Positions 1 through 5,197 of a DNA stretch of 5,197 bases are shown here, piece by piece. This DNA comes from Pseudomonadota bacterium (GTDB taxonomy: Bacteria > Pseudomonadota > Gammaproteobacteria > Burkholderiales > Sulfuriferulaceae): contig JAJYPZ010000112.1 of NCBI GenBank assembly GCA_021794855.1, positions 1 through 5,197 of the forward strand, read 5' to 3'. A program made the translations under genes and the position numbers. Numbering within the stretch: the stretch's first letter is position 1; each line of letters opens with the position of its first letter. The notes under the pieces were generated by a model. It was not told the origin of the DNA. It did not search any database and saw only the letters and a list, made by a program, of their open reading frames with translations.

Positions 1-975
1 GAAATATTGGCTGAACTGCGTCTGCAAACAGGAGTACAGCAGTGGACGGGTTCGGTCGGTATCGGTATCTGCGGGGGCTCCAGCGAATATCTCGACGAAT
101 CGGCGATAGCCGTAATGCTCGGGGAATTTCCCGAGGGATCGTTCCGGATATTTGAGCCTCTGACTGAACCCGATATGGTTGCGCAACACATCGAGAATTT
201 TTTTGTGCACGAACGGCCTGCCTATTTTGCACTGGTGCATGCCGACGGTCGCAATCCCGAAACGGTCAGGCTGATCGAAACAACGGCTGCCGGATTGTCC
301 AGCGGTTTTATTGCCGGCGGTCTGAGCAGTTCGCGATTTCCGGCTTTCCAGGTGGCAAACGGTGCGGTGCATGGCGGCCTGTCCGGTGTATTGTTTACCG
401 ATCAGGTGAACGTGCTTACGCGTTTGACCCAGGGCGTGACGCCGATAGGGCCGAGGCATCGGGTTACCGCGAGCCAGGACAATATTTTGATCAACCTTGA
501 CGGGCGTTCCGCTCTGGAGGTCTTGTATGAGGACATAGGCGAGATTCTGTCGCGCGATCTGCAGCGCGCCGCCGGCTACATTTTTGCCGCATTGAGCATT
601 CCGGGTTCGGACAGTCGGGATTATCTGGTGCGCAATCTGATCGGCGCCGATACGAATGAAGGGCTGATCGCCATCAATGAGATTATTCCTGAGCAAGCTG
701 AAATTCTGTTTTGCCGACGCGATGCCCAGGCAGCCGAACAGGATATGCTGAGCATGCTGCACGATCTGCAGGAAAATTTACCAGCCAGACCACGCGGCGC
801 CGTGTATTATTCCTGCTTGGGCAGGGGCGAGAGCCTGTTCGGTACGAAATCGGCGGAAGTATCCTTGATTCGGAAAATTCTGGGCGATATTCCGCTGGTA
901 GGTTTTTTTGCGAACGGCGAAATTTCGCACGATCGTTTATACAGCTATACCGGAGTATTGACTGTATTCGTATAG
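1..975 (+). CDS. FIST-domain sensory protein, 5'-truncated by window edge
   Basis: FIST proteins (FIST_N followed by FIST_C) are predicted cytosolic sensors that bind small ligands, possibly amino acids, in signal transduction. The frame is open from base 1. A TTG at position 7 could be read as a start, but full-length family members are usually near 380-400 residues and only about 324 codons are visible, so the true start is probably upstream. Counting from the TTG codon, the N-terminal domain begins in progress (GSVGIGICGG at 15-24, typical of FIST_N) and runs to about residue 165. FIST_C follows, with YLVRNLIGAD at 206-215, the family-typical C-terminal segment SCLGRGESLFG at 269-279, and GFFANGEI at 299-306. 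It ends in TAG at 973-975. I see no kinase, GGDEF, PAS or transmembrane segment, so this appears to be a stand-alone FIST protein that needs a separate output partner. It is followed 21 nt later by a small gene on the same strand, probably co-transcribed. Family assignment is firm; ligand and pathway are unknown. Confidence 0.88.
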   Translation, partial: EILAELRLQTGVQQWTGSVGIGICGGSSEYLDESAIAVMLGEFPEGSFRIFEPLTEPDMVAQHIENFFVHERPAYFALVHADGRNPETVRLIETTAAGLSSGFIAGGLSSSRFPAFQVANGAVHGGLSGVLFTDQVNVLTRLTQGVTPIGPRHRVTASQDNILINLDGRSALEVLYEDIGEILSRDLQRAAGYIFAALSIPGSDSRDYLVRNLIGADTNEGLIAINEIIPEQAEILFCRRDAQAAEQDMLSMLHDLQENLPARPRGAVYYSCLGRGESLFGTKSAEVSLIRKILGDIPLVGFFANGEISHDRLYSYTGVLTVFV

Positions 976-996
976 CGTACTTATTTGGGAAGAATT

Positions 997-1242
997 ATGT
1001 CACAAACATTACAAGAAATTTCGATGTTGCGTAACGAACTGGAAATGTTGATGCGCGAACGCGATATTTTATTAAGAGTGAGCGGGGCGGCGGCCTTGTT
1101 TGTCGCCGAACTCGATACCGTCCAGTTGCCGGAAAGCGCCCTGGATGCGGCTGAAATTCTGGCGGAATCTTTGAACGAGCTGACCGAAGATACGTTGCAG
1201 GACGCATTGAGCGCCGTTAAAAATCAGTTGAAATTAGTCTGA
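997..1242 (+). CDS. Small coiled-coil-like protein of unknown function (81 aa), downstream of FIST gene
   Basis: I do not recognise this family. I chose the ATG at 997 because GGGA (987-990) sits 6 nt upstream as a Shine-Dalgarno sequence. A TTG at 985 in the same frame would add four residues but overlaps that site. The product has 81 residues, with no signal peptide, cysteine or membrane span. Residues 4-27 are rich in Leu, Met, Glu and Arg with heptad-like spacing (LQEISMLRNELEMLMRERD), suggesting an amphipathic helix or coiled coil. A short apolar patch (GAAALFVAEL, 30-39) follows, then a Pro-interrupted acidic helical stretch to the C-terminus. It lies 21 nt after the FIST stop codon on the same strand, which suggests co-expression. 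A role as a partner or adaptor of the FIST protein is inference from position and predicted helicity only. The coding call itself rests on the Shine-Dalgarno, protein-like composition and a good fit between the FIST gene and the convergent rmlD end. Confidence 0.72.
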   Translation: MSQTLQEISMLRNELEMLMRERDILLRVSGAAALFVAELDTVQLPESALDAAEILAESLNELTEDTLQDALSAVKNQLKLV

Positions 1243-1244
1243 CT

Positions 1245-1270
1245 CCCCTGCGGCGACTGCTTTGCCGGGG
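1245..1270. terminator. Candidate bidirectional terminator hairpin between convergent operons
   Basis: In the 33-nt gap between the convergent stop codons, CCC (1246-1248) and CGGC (1251-1254) can pair with GCCG (1264-1267) and GGG (1268-1270). This gives 7 GC pairs with a two-base bulge (TG, 1249-1250) and a 9-nt loop. The position is right for ending both the FIST unit and the rml operon. There is no strong T-run after it on either strand: CTATCTTATC on plus, and only scattered T on minus. Intrinsic termination is therefore uncertain, and it may only protect 3' ends. Confidence 0.38.
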
Positions 1271-1275
1271 CTATC

Positions 1276-2139
1276 TTATCCCATGCACAGTTGCAGGGCG
1301 GTTTCCCAGTCGGGGAGGACTATGCCGAAATTTTCCTGCAGCTTGTCGCCTGCCAGCACGGAATTGACGGGTCGTCGGGCCGGCGTCGGATACTGGCTGG
1401 CGGGAATCGGATTCAATACGACCTGCTTGCCCTCCGGCAGCGTTGTTTTCGCCAGAATGGCGCTGGCAAAAGCATGCCAGGTTGTCGTGCCCCGATTGGT
1501 CAGGTGATAAATTCCGGATGCATCGCGTTCTGGCGAAAATGGCTTTTGGACCAGTATCTGCGACGTCGCTTCTGCGATCATGCGCGCCCAGGTCGGCGCG
1601 CCGAATTGATCGGCGACGATATTCAGCTGGTCGCGCTCCTTGAAAAGGCGCTGCATGGTTAGCAGGAAGTTGCCGCCGCGCAAGCCGTAAACCCAGCTGG
1701 TACGTAAAATCAGATGCGGAATGCCGGAGTCGATAATGGCCAGTTCGCCCTCCCGTTTCGTTTTGCCGTATATGCCGAGCGGGCTGGCAGGATCGGTTTC
1801 GACGTAAGCGCCGACCTTGCTGCCGTCGAAAACGTAATCGGTGGAATAATGTACCATTGCGGCGCCCAGCTCGGCCGCTTCTTCGGCCATGATTGCCGGG
1901 GCCACCGCGTTGGCGGCATGCGCCAGTTCCGGCTCCGTCTCGGCTTTATCGACCGCGGTATACGCGGCAGGGTTGACGATGAGATCGGGCTGCAATTGTT
2001 TCAGGTATCGGCGCAGCGCCGTAGCATCGGTTAAATCGAGCTGTTGCCGTGTCGGTGCCGTGACGGTGCCCAGCGTCGCCAGGGTACGCTGCAATTCCCA
2101 GCCGACCTGTCCGCGGGCACCGGTCAGAAATATGTTCAT
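1276..2139 (-). CDS. rmlD: dTDP-4-dehydrorhamnose reductase RmlD
   Basis: RmlD is the last enzyme of dTDP-L-rhamnose synthesis. It reduces dTDP-4-dehydro-L-rhamnose to dTDP-L-rhamnose with NAD(P)H in the cytosol. The product has 287 residues, normal for the family, and belongs to the extended short-chain dehydrogenase/reductase superfamily. Visible landmarks are the N-terminal dinucleotide-binding motif GARGQVG (7-13), DLTD (35-38), the NPAAYTAVDKAE segment (56-67), YSTDYVFDG (98-106) with Thr100, the catalytic YGKTK (Tyr124, Lys128), RTSWVYG (146-152) and RRPVNS near the C-terminus (255-260). An in-frame ATG five codons upstream (2154) is possible. I prefer 2139 because it gives the family-typical MNIFLTG start and forms a 4-nt ATGA overlap with the rmlC stop, the usual arrangement for translational coupling. 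It is the last gene of the operon and converges with the FIST unit. Everything expected is intact. Confidence 0.95.
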   Translation of the reverse strand: MNIFLTGARGQVGWELQRTLATLGTVTAPTRQQLDLTDATALRRYLKQLQPDLIVNPAAYTAVDKAETEPELAHAANAVAPAIMAEEAAELGAAMVHYSTDYVFDGSKVGAYVETDPASPLGIYGKTKREGELAIIDSGIPHLILRTSWVYGLRGGNFLLTMQRLFKERDQLNIVADQFGAPTWARMIAEATSQILVQKPFSPERDASGIYHLTNRGTTTWHAFASAILAKTTLPEGKQVVLNPIPASQYPTPARRPVNSVLAGDKLQENFGIVLPDWETALQLCMG

Positions 2140-2678
2140 GGGAACACTTCGCACTGGGATAAAGGCAATCCGGCGGCATCTTTAGCTGCGATGACGGGTT
2201 CGCCCGAAATCGGCCAGTCGATTCCAAGCGCAGGATCGTTCCAGAGCAGGCTGCGTTCGAATGGCGGTGCCCAGTAATCGGTCGTTTTGTATAAAAATTC
2301 AGCCGTATCCGACGTTACCACAAAGCCGTGCGCAAAACCGGGCGGAATCCATGCCATGCGTTTGTTGTCCGCAGTCAGTTCCATACCGACCCATTTACCG
2401 AAATGAGGCGAGGATTTGCGTAAATCGACGGCGACGTCGTACACGCTGCCGGCAATCACGCGCACCAGTTTACCCTGGGTCTGCTGGATCTGGTAATGCA
2501 ATCCGCGTAATACGCCGCGCGCCGAACGCGAATGATTGTCCTGGACGAAATCGTCGGGGATGCCGGCTTCGGTCATGATCCGGCGGTTATAGCTTTCATA
2601 AAAAAAACCGCGGTCGTCTCCGTAAACTTTAGGTTCCAGGATCAGTACCTCGGGAATATCGGTAGGGATAATATTCAT
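2136..2678 (-). CDS. rmlC: dTDP-4-dehydrorhamnose 3,5-epimerase RmlC
   Basis: RmlC epimerises C3 and C5 of dTDP-4-dehydro-6-deoxy-D-glucose to give dTDP-4-dehydro-L-rhamnose, the step between RmlB and RmlD. The 180-residue product is the standard length for this cupin-fold, normally dimeric, cytosolic enzyme. The active site reads as complete: VLRGLHYQ carries His61, the conserved catalytic base; Asp167 (AAKDAAG) fits its dyad partner; and Tyr130 (EFLYKTT) aligns with the catalytic acid Tyr132 of the Mycobacterium tuberculosis enzyme. Substrate-binding landmarks DDRGFFYESY (21-30), QDNHS (46-50) and PPGFAHGF (112-119) are present, as is LGIDWP (151-156). The start ATG lies 7 nt after the rmlA stop, with no clear Shine-Dalgarno sequence, so its translation is probably coupled to rmlA. 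Its TGA overlaps the rmlD start. Confidence 0.96.
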   Translation of the reverse strand: MNIIPTDIPEVLILEPKVYGDDRGFFYESYNRRIMTEAGIPDDFVQDNHSRSARGVLRGLHYQIQQTQGKLVRVIAGSVYDVAVDLRKSSPHFGKWVGMELTADNKRMAWIPPGFAHGFVVTSDTAEFLYKTTDYWAPPFERSLLWNDPALGIDWPISGEPVIAAKDAAGLPLSQCEVFP

Positions 2679-2685
2679 GGCGGAT

Positions 2686-3624
2686 TCAGAATAAGCGCTC
2701 GTTGAGCATGGACAGCAAATATTGGCCGTAGGCGTTTTTTTTCAGCGGCTGGGCCAGACGTTCGATCTGCGCTGCATCGATGTAGCCTTGACGATAAGCG
2801 ATTTCTTCCGGGCAGGCTACTTTCAGGCCTTGCCGTTTTTCTATGGTCTGTATAAACGTCGATGCTTCGAGCAAGGATTCGTGCGTGCCGGTATCGAGCC
2901 AGGCGTGACCGCGACCCATGACTTCGACCTGTAATTGCTTGCGCGCCAGATAATGCTGATTGACGTCGGTAATCTCCAGTTCGCCGCGCGGCGACGGTTT
3001 GAGATTGCGCGCGATATCGATCACCTGATTGTCGTAAAAATATAAGCCGGTGACGGCATAGCGCGATTTCGGCTGGGCCGGTTTTTCGGCCAGGCTGAGC
3101 GCATTGCCCCCGGCATCGAATTCGACCACGCCGTAGCGCTCGGGATCGTGAACCGGATAGGCAAATACGGTAGCGCCTTCGGTTTTGGCGGCGGCGGCAC
3201 GCAAGTCGTTGGAAAATTCGTGGCCGTAGAACAGATTGTCGCCCAGTACCAGCGCGCTGCGGCGGTTGCCGATAAACTCCGCGCCGATGACAAAAGCTTG
3301 CGCGAGTCCGTCTGGCGTGGGCTGGACGGCATAACTCAGCGAGATGCCCCATTGATGCCCGTCGCCCAGCAATTGTTCGAACCGCGGCGTATCCTGCGGC
3401 GTGGAAATGATCAGGATATCGCGGATGCCCGCCAGCATCAGCGTGGTAAGAGGATAATAAATCATCGGCTTGTCGTAGACCGGCAATAATTGCTTCGACA
3501 CCGCCTGAGTTAACGGATAAAGCCGCGTTCCTGAACCGCCCGCCAGAATAATGCCCATTCTGGGCGGAGAGGACAGGGGGGCAATATCGGATTTATTGCT
3601 CGGGGATATACCGGAGATGACCAT
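2686..3624 (-). CDS. rmlA: Glucose-1-phosphate thymidylyltransferase RmlA
   Basis: RmlA couples glucose-1-phosphate and dTTP to dTDP-glucose plus pyrophosphate. This is the first step of the pathway and, in characterised relatives, the point of feedback inhibition by dTDP-L-rhamnose. Counting from the ATG at 3624 (312 residues), the nucleotidyltransferase signature [15 protein letters not shown] is at 24-38, followed by DKPMIYYPL (51-59), STPQDTPRF (74-82), [11 protein letters not shown] (101-111), LGDNLFYGH with metal-binding Asp129 (127-135), EKP (180-182), RGELEITD (213-220) and [14 protein letters not shown] (242-255). The start is uncertain. From 3624 there is a 22-residue Ser/Pro-rich lead-in before the usual start region; an internal ATG at 3558 would give 290 residues, close to the E. 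coli length. An AAAGGT (3635-3640), 11 nt before the 3624 ATG, supports the longer form, whereas no Shine-Dalgarno is visible before 3558. Function is secure either way. It lies 64 nt after rmlB and 7 nt before rmlC. Confidence 0.95.
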   Translation of the reverse strand: MVISGISPSNKSDIAPLSSPPRMGIILAGGSGTRLYPLTQAVSKQLLPVYDKPMIYYPLTTLMLAGIRDILIISTPQDTPRFEQLLGDGHQWGISLSYAVQPTPDGLAQAFVIGAEFIGNRRSALVLGDNLFYGHEFSNDLRAAAAKTEGATVFAYPVHDPERYGVVEFDAGGNALSLAEKPAQPKSRYAVTGLYFYDNQVIDIARNLKPSPRGELEITDVNQHYLARKQLQVEVMGRGHAWLDTGTHESLLEASTFIQTIEKRQGLKVACPEEIAYRQGYIDAAQIERLAQPLKKNAYGQYLLSMLNERLF

Positions 3625-3634
3625 GTTCTTTGTT

Positions 3635-3640
3635 ACCTTT
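3635..3640 (-). promoter_or_regulatory. Ribosome binding site candidate for rmlA (decides the long start)
   Basis: AAAGGT on the minus strand, with 11 nt between its last G and the ATG at 3624. The spacing is longer than ideal but is the best purine-rich match upstream of either rmlA start candidate. The rest of the 64-nt rmlB-rmlA gap shows no convincing promoter or terminator. Confidence 0.45.
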
Positions 3641-3688
3641 GGTGCTGCGTTTGCCAGATTATCTGAAAAGCGGGATTAGTTACCGGAT

Positions 3689-4744
3689 TCAGCCGTATTG
3701 TTTTTTGACCCAGTGTCTATATTCGCCGCTGGCGATATTGGCTACCCAATCCTGATTGGCCAAATACCAGTTTACGGTTTTGCGGATTCCGGTTTCAAAT
3801 GTTTCTACCGGACGCCACCCGAGTTCTTGCTGAATTTTGTTCGCGTCGATGGCGTAACGCCGATCATGGCCGGCCCGGTCGCGAATATACTGGATCAGTT
3901 CGGCATGCGGAACGATAGGCGAGGAAGGATGAACCTGATCGAGCATTGTGCAGATTGCTGCTACGACGTCAAGATTGGTCTGCTCGTTGCTGCCGCCGAT
4001 ATTATAGATCTCGCCGACATTTCCGTGCGCAAGAACGGCACGGATTGCGCTGCAATGGTCGCTGACGTAGAGCCAGTCGCGAATGTTCTGTCCGTCTCCG
4101 TATATCGGCAGGGTTTTGCCGGCTATGGCGTTCATGATGATCAATGGCACCAGCTTTTCGGGAAACTGGTATGGGCCGTAATTGTTCGAACAATTGGTCG
4201 TGAGCGTCGGCAGGCCGTAAGTGTGATGATAGGCGCGAACCAGATGATCGGATGCGGCTTTGGAAGCGGAATAAGGGCTGTTGGGCGCGTAGGGCGTCGT
4301 TTCGGTGAAGGGGGGATCGTCGTTGCCCAGTGAGCCGTATACTTCGTCGGTCGAAACATGCAGGAATCTGAATTCGGCTTTGCCTTCTTCGCTCATTACG
4401 TTCCAGTGCTGCCGCACTGCTTCGAGCAAGTGGAAAGTACCCACCACGTTGGTCTGGATAAAATCTTCCGGGCCGTGAATGGAACGGTCTACATGACTTT
4501 CGGCGGCAAAGTTGATAATGGCTCGGGGTTGATATTCCTGCAAAAGACGAAGAATCAGATCCTGGTCGCCGATATCCCCATGAACGAATACATGACGGGG
4601 ATTGGTTTGCACTTCTGCGAGATTCTGCAGATTGCCGGCATAAGTGAGCTTGTCCAGATTGACTACGGCTTCGTTATGCTGTTTTACCCATTCCAGTACA
4701 AAATTCGTTCCTATAAATCCTGCCCCGCCCGTCACTAGAATCAT
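3689..4744 (-). CDS. rmlB: dTDP-glucose 4,6-dehydratase RmlB
   Basis: RmlB converts dTDP-glucose to dTDP-4-dehydro-6-deoxy-D-glucose using tightly bound NAD+, the second pathway step and a branch point to other deoxysugars. The product has 351 residues, within the family range, and is an extended short-chain dehydrogenase/reductase. It starts directly with the NAD-binding glycine motif TGGAGFIG (5-12). Next come NLDKLTYAGNL (29-39), the NFAAESHVDRSI segment (78-89), HVSTDEVYG with the catalytic Thr132, Asp133 and Glu134 (129-137), YSASK with Tyr158 and Lys162, NCSNNYGPYQFPEKLVPL (184-201) and GDGQNIRDWLYV (216-227). RDRAGHDRRYAID (288-300) and LGWRP (308-312) are also family-typical. AAGAGA (4751-4756) lies 6 nt before the ATG. 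It is the first gene of the rmlBACD operon and is separated from clpA by 170 nt. All catalytic residues are present. Confidence 0.97.
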   Translation of the reverse strand: MILVTGGAGFIGTNFVLEWVKQHNEAVVNLDKLTYAGNLQNLAEVQTNPRHVFVHGDIGDQDLILRLLQEYQPRAIINFAAESHVDRSIHGPEDFIQTNVVGTFHLLEAVRQHWNVMSEEGKAEFRFLHVSTDEVYGSLGNDDPPFTETTPYAPNSPYSASKAASDHLVRAYHHTYGLPTLTTNCSNNYGPYQFPEKLVPLIIMNAIAGKTLPIYGDGQNIRDWLYVSDHCSAIRAVLAHGNVGEIYNIGGSNEQTNLDVVAAICTMLDQVHPSSPIVPHAELIQYIRDRAGHDRRYAIDANKIQQELGWRPVETFETGIRKTVNWYLANQDWVANIASGEYRHWVKKQYG

Positions 4745-4750
4745 ATATCG

Positions 4751-4756
4751 TCTCTT
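4751..4756 (-). promoter_or_regulatory. Ribosome binding site of rmlB
   Basis: AAGAGA on the minus strand, 6 nt upstream of the ATG at 4744. It is a moderate Shine-Dalgarno match at standard spacing and supports the start that places TGGAGFIG at residue 5. Confidence 0.55.
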
Positions 4757-4792
4757 TAAAATGTAATAAAGTAAGAAACCCGAAGAATCGAG

Positions 4793-4844
4793 GCACGCCT
4801 ATCGCGGATTGCCGCCTTGTCATGGCAAGCTGCGATAGGGGTGC
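4793..4844. repeat. 52-nt stem-loop in the clpA-rmlB intergenic region
   Basis: A long imperfect palindrome, read on plus. GCAC (4793-4796) pairs with GTGC (4841-4844). After a single G-G mismatch, CCTATCGC (4798-4805) pairs perfectly with GCGATAGG (4832-4839). A 3x3 internal loop (GGA/GCT) follows, then TTGCC (4809-4813) pairs with GGCAA (4824-4828) around a 10-nt loop. That is 17 base pairs in all. It lies 70 nt after the clpA stop and 48 nt before the rmlB start on the minus strand. Only moderately T-rich sequence follows it on minus, so it is not a textbook terminator. It could be a clpA 3' end, a leader structure of rmlB, or a copy of a REP-like or MITE-like dispersed palindrome. The structure is directly visible; the role is not. 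Confidence 0.7.
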
Positions 4845-4874
4845 ATGGGTCTGTGCGCTAAGACGCGTACAGAA

Positions 4875-4898
4875 TTAGCGATAATATAACATGGCTAA
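4875..4898. promoter_or_regulatory. Inverted TTAGC/GCTAA half-sites around the -10, possible operator
   Basis: TTAGC (4875-4879) and GCTAA (4894-4898) form an inverted repeat with a 14-nt spacer whose centre coincides with the candidate -10 hexamer (4883-4888). A third copy, CGCTAA at 4856-4861, pairs as a 6-bp dyad with TTAGCG (4875-4880). The short repeats are directly visible. Regulator binding is inference, and 5-6 nt repeats in AT-rich sequence can arise by chance. Confidence 0.22.
4883..4891 (-). promoter_or_regulatory. Candidate extended -10 promoter for rmlBACD
   Basis: On the minus strand TGTTATATT matches the extended -10 form TGn plus TATATT (5 of 6 to the TATAAT consensus). It lies 23 nt after the clpA stop. 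No good -35 box is seen at 16-18 nt, which an extended -10 can tolerate. A start near 4876 would give a leader of about 130 nt before rmlB that contains the 52-nt stem-loop. The call is made by eye. Confidence 0.42.
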
Positions 4899-4914
4899 TG
4901 CGAAAAAAGGTAGG

Positions 4915-5197
4915 TCAGGCAGCGACGGCTTCTTCAGTAAAGATCAGGAAGACCTTGTCTTTTTCGTCTATATCCACCGTCACTTCGCCTCCGTTGACCA
5001 GACGCCCGAAGAGCAGTTCGTCGGCCAGAGCGCTGCGTATCGTATCCTGAATCAAACGCGCCATTGGACGGGCCCCCATCAGAGGATCGAATCCCTTGCG
5101 TCCCAAATAGGCTTTCAGCGCGTCGGTGAAATGCGCTTCGACTTTCTTTTCATGTAGCTGATCTTCGAGTTGCATCAGGAATTTGTCGACTACGCGA
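4915..5197 (-). CDS. clpA: ATP-dependent Clp protease ATP-binding subunit ClpA, C-terminal fragment
   Basis: ClpA is the hexameric AAA+ unfoldase that feeds substrates to the ClpP peptidase in the cytosol, with ClpS as its N-degron adaptor. Only the last 93 residues are visible; the gene starts beyond the right edge of the window. The visible part opens with RVVDKFLMQLEDQL and belongs to the small subdomain of the second AAA+ module. The sensor-2 region GFDPLMGARPMARLIQD (35-51), with the GAR arginine, is followed by ALADELLFGRLVNGGEVTV (57-75), which matches the ClpA end region. This wording favours ClpA over ClpB or ClpC. An internal ATG at 5175 is not a start, because the frame stays open to the edge. 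The tail ends EEAVAA and is shorter than the His/Ala-containing tail of E. coli ClpA. No clear terminator directly follows the stop; there is a T6 run (4903-4908 on minus) without a hairpin before it. Confidence 0.93.
   Translation of the reverse strand, partial: RVVDKFLMQLEDQLHEKKVEAHFTDALKAYLGRKGFDPLMGARPMARLIQDTIRSALADELLFGRLVNGGEVTVDIDEKDKVFLIFTEEAVAA

Noticed and set aside
711..1034. 107-codon plus-strand frame bridging the FIST end and the small gene
   Set aside because: Out of frame with the conserved FIST C-terminus and composed of shadow-like Arg/Ser-rich sequence; no evidence of a frameshift in the FIST gene.
2675..3352. 225-codon open frame on minus, overlapping rmlA out of frame
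   Set aside because: Arg-, Ser- and Ala-rich, low-complexity translation typical of a shifted frame of a real gene; rmlA covers the region with all of its motifs.
3698..4333. 211-codon open frame on plus, antisense to rmlB
   Set aside because: It lies wholly inside rmlB, whose catalytic motifs are intact. The translation has no recognisable family and there is no Shine-Dalgarno context; it is a shadow of biased codon use.
4674..4846. Two tiny minus-strand ORFs in the rmlB leader: 8 codons at 4846-4820 and 49 codons at 4823-4674, joined by ATGA and running into rmlB out of frame
   Set aside because: Looked like a leader-peptide arrangement, but neither ATG has a Shine-Dalgarno sequence, the first has no run of regulatory codons, and both fall in the palindrome, which explains the sequence better.
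4903..4908. T6 run on minus just after the clpA stop as an intrinsic terminator
   Set aside because: No stable hairpin directly precedes it in the end of clpA, so it lacks the stem needed for intrinsic termination.
4891..5157. 88-codon plus-strand frame opposite clpA
   Set aside because: It is antisense to a confidently identified ClpA C-terminus and has no family resemblance.
1..5197. CRISPR array, tRNA/rRNA genes, insertion sequence, attachment site
   Set aside because: No regularly spaced direct repeats, no transposase-like frame, no tRNA-like cloverleaf and no rRNA-like segment were seen on reading both strands; coding genes fill nearly the whole window.

Overview
The window looks like an ordinary chromosomal stretch of a moderate-GC Gammaproteobacterium. 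The grounds are a proteobacterial-type ClpA C-terminus, an RmlA that reads very close to the enterobacterial enzyme from memory, and compact operon spacing. A methylotroph-like gammaproteobacterium (for example Methylococcales) is a low-confidence guess from the style of the proteins; nothing in the window proves it.

Layout. Left, plus strand (1-1242): the 3' portion of a FIST-domain sensory protein gene, whose start lies outside the window, followed 21 nt later by an 81-codon gene for a small coiled-coil-like protein of unknown function. These converge, across a 33-nt gap that holds a GC-rich imperfect hairpin, on a four-gene minus-strand operon (1276-4744). In transcription order the operon is rmlB, rmlA, rmlC, rmlD. 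Right of rmlB is a 170-nt intergenic region (4745-4914) with an extended -10-like sequence, a dyad centred on it, and a strong 52-nt stem-loop in the predicted leader. The right edge holds the last 93 codons of clpA, also on the minus strand.

How the genes work together. RmlA, RmlB, RmlC and RmlD together form the complete pathway from glucose-1-phosphate plus dTTP to dTDP-L-rhamnose, the rhamnose donor for O-antigen, exopolysaccharide or glycolipid. No glycosyltransferase or polysaccharide export gene is visible, so the final product is unknown. FIST proteins are thought to be small-ligand sensors; this one has no output domain in the visible part, so it probably acts through a partner, and the 81-residue protein encoded next to it is a candidate. 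ClpA is the unfoldase of the ClpAP protease and is unrelated to the rhamnose genes; the shared strand seems incidental.

I see no convincing new biological system. The points most worth a second look are the FIST/81-aa gene pair, the structured leader between clpA and rmlB, and the N-terminal extension and start choice of RmlA.
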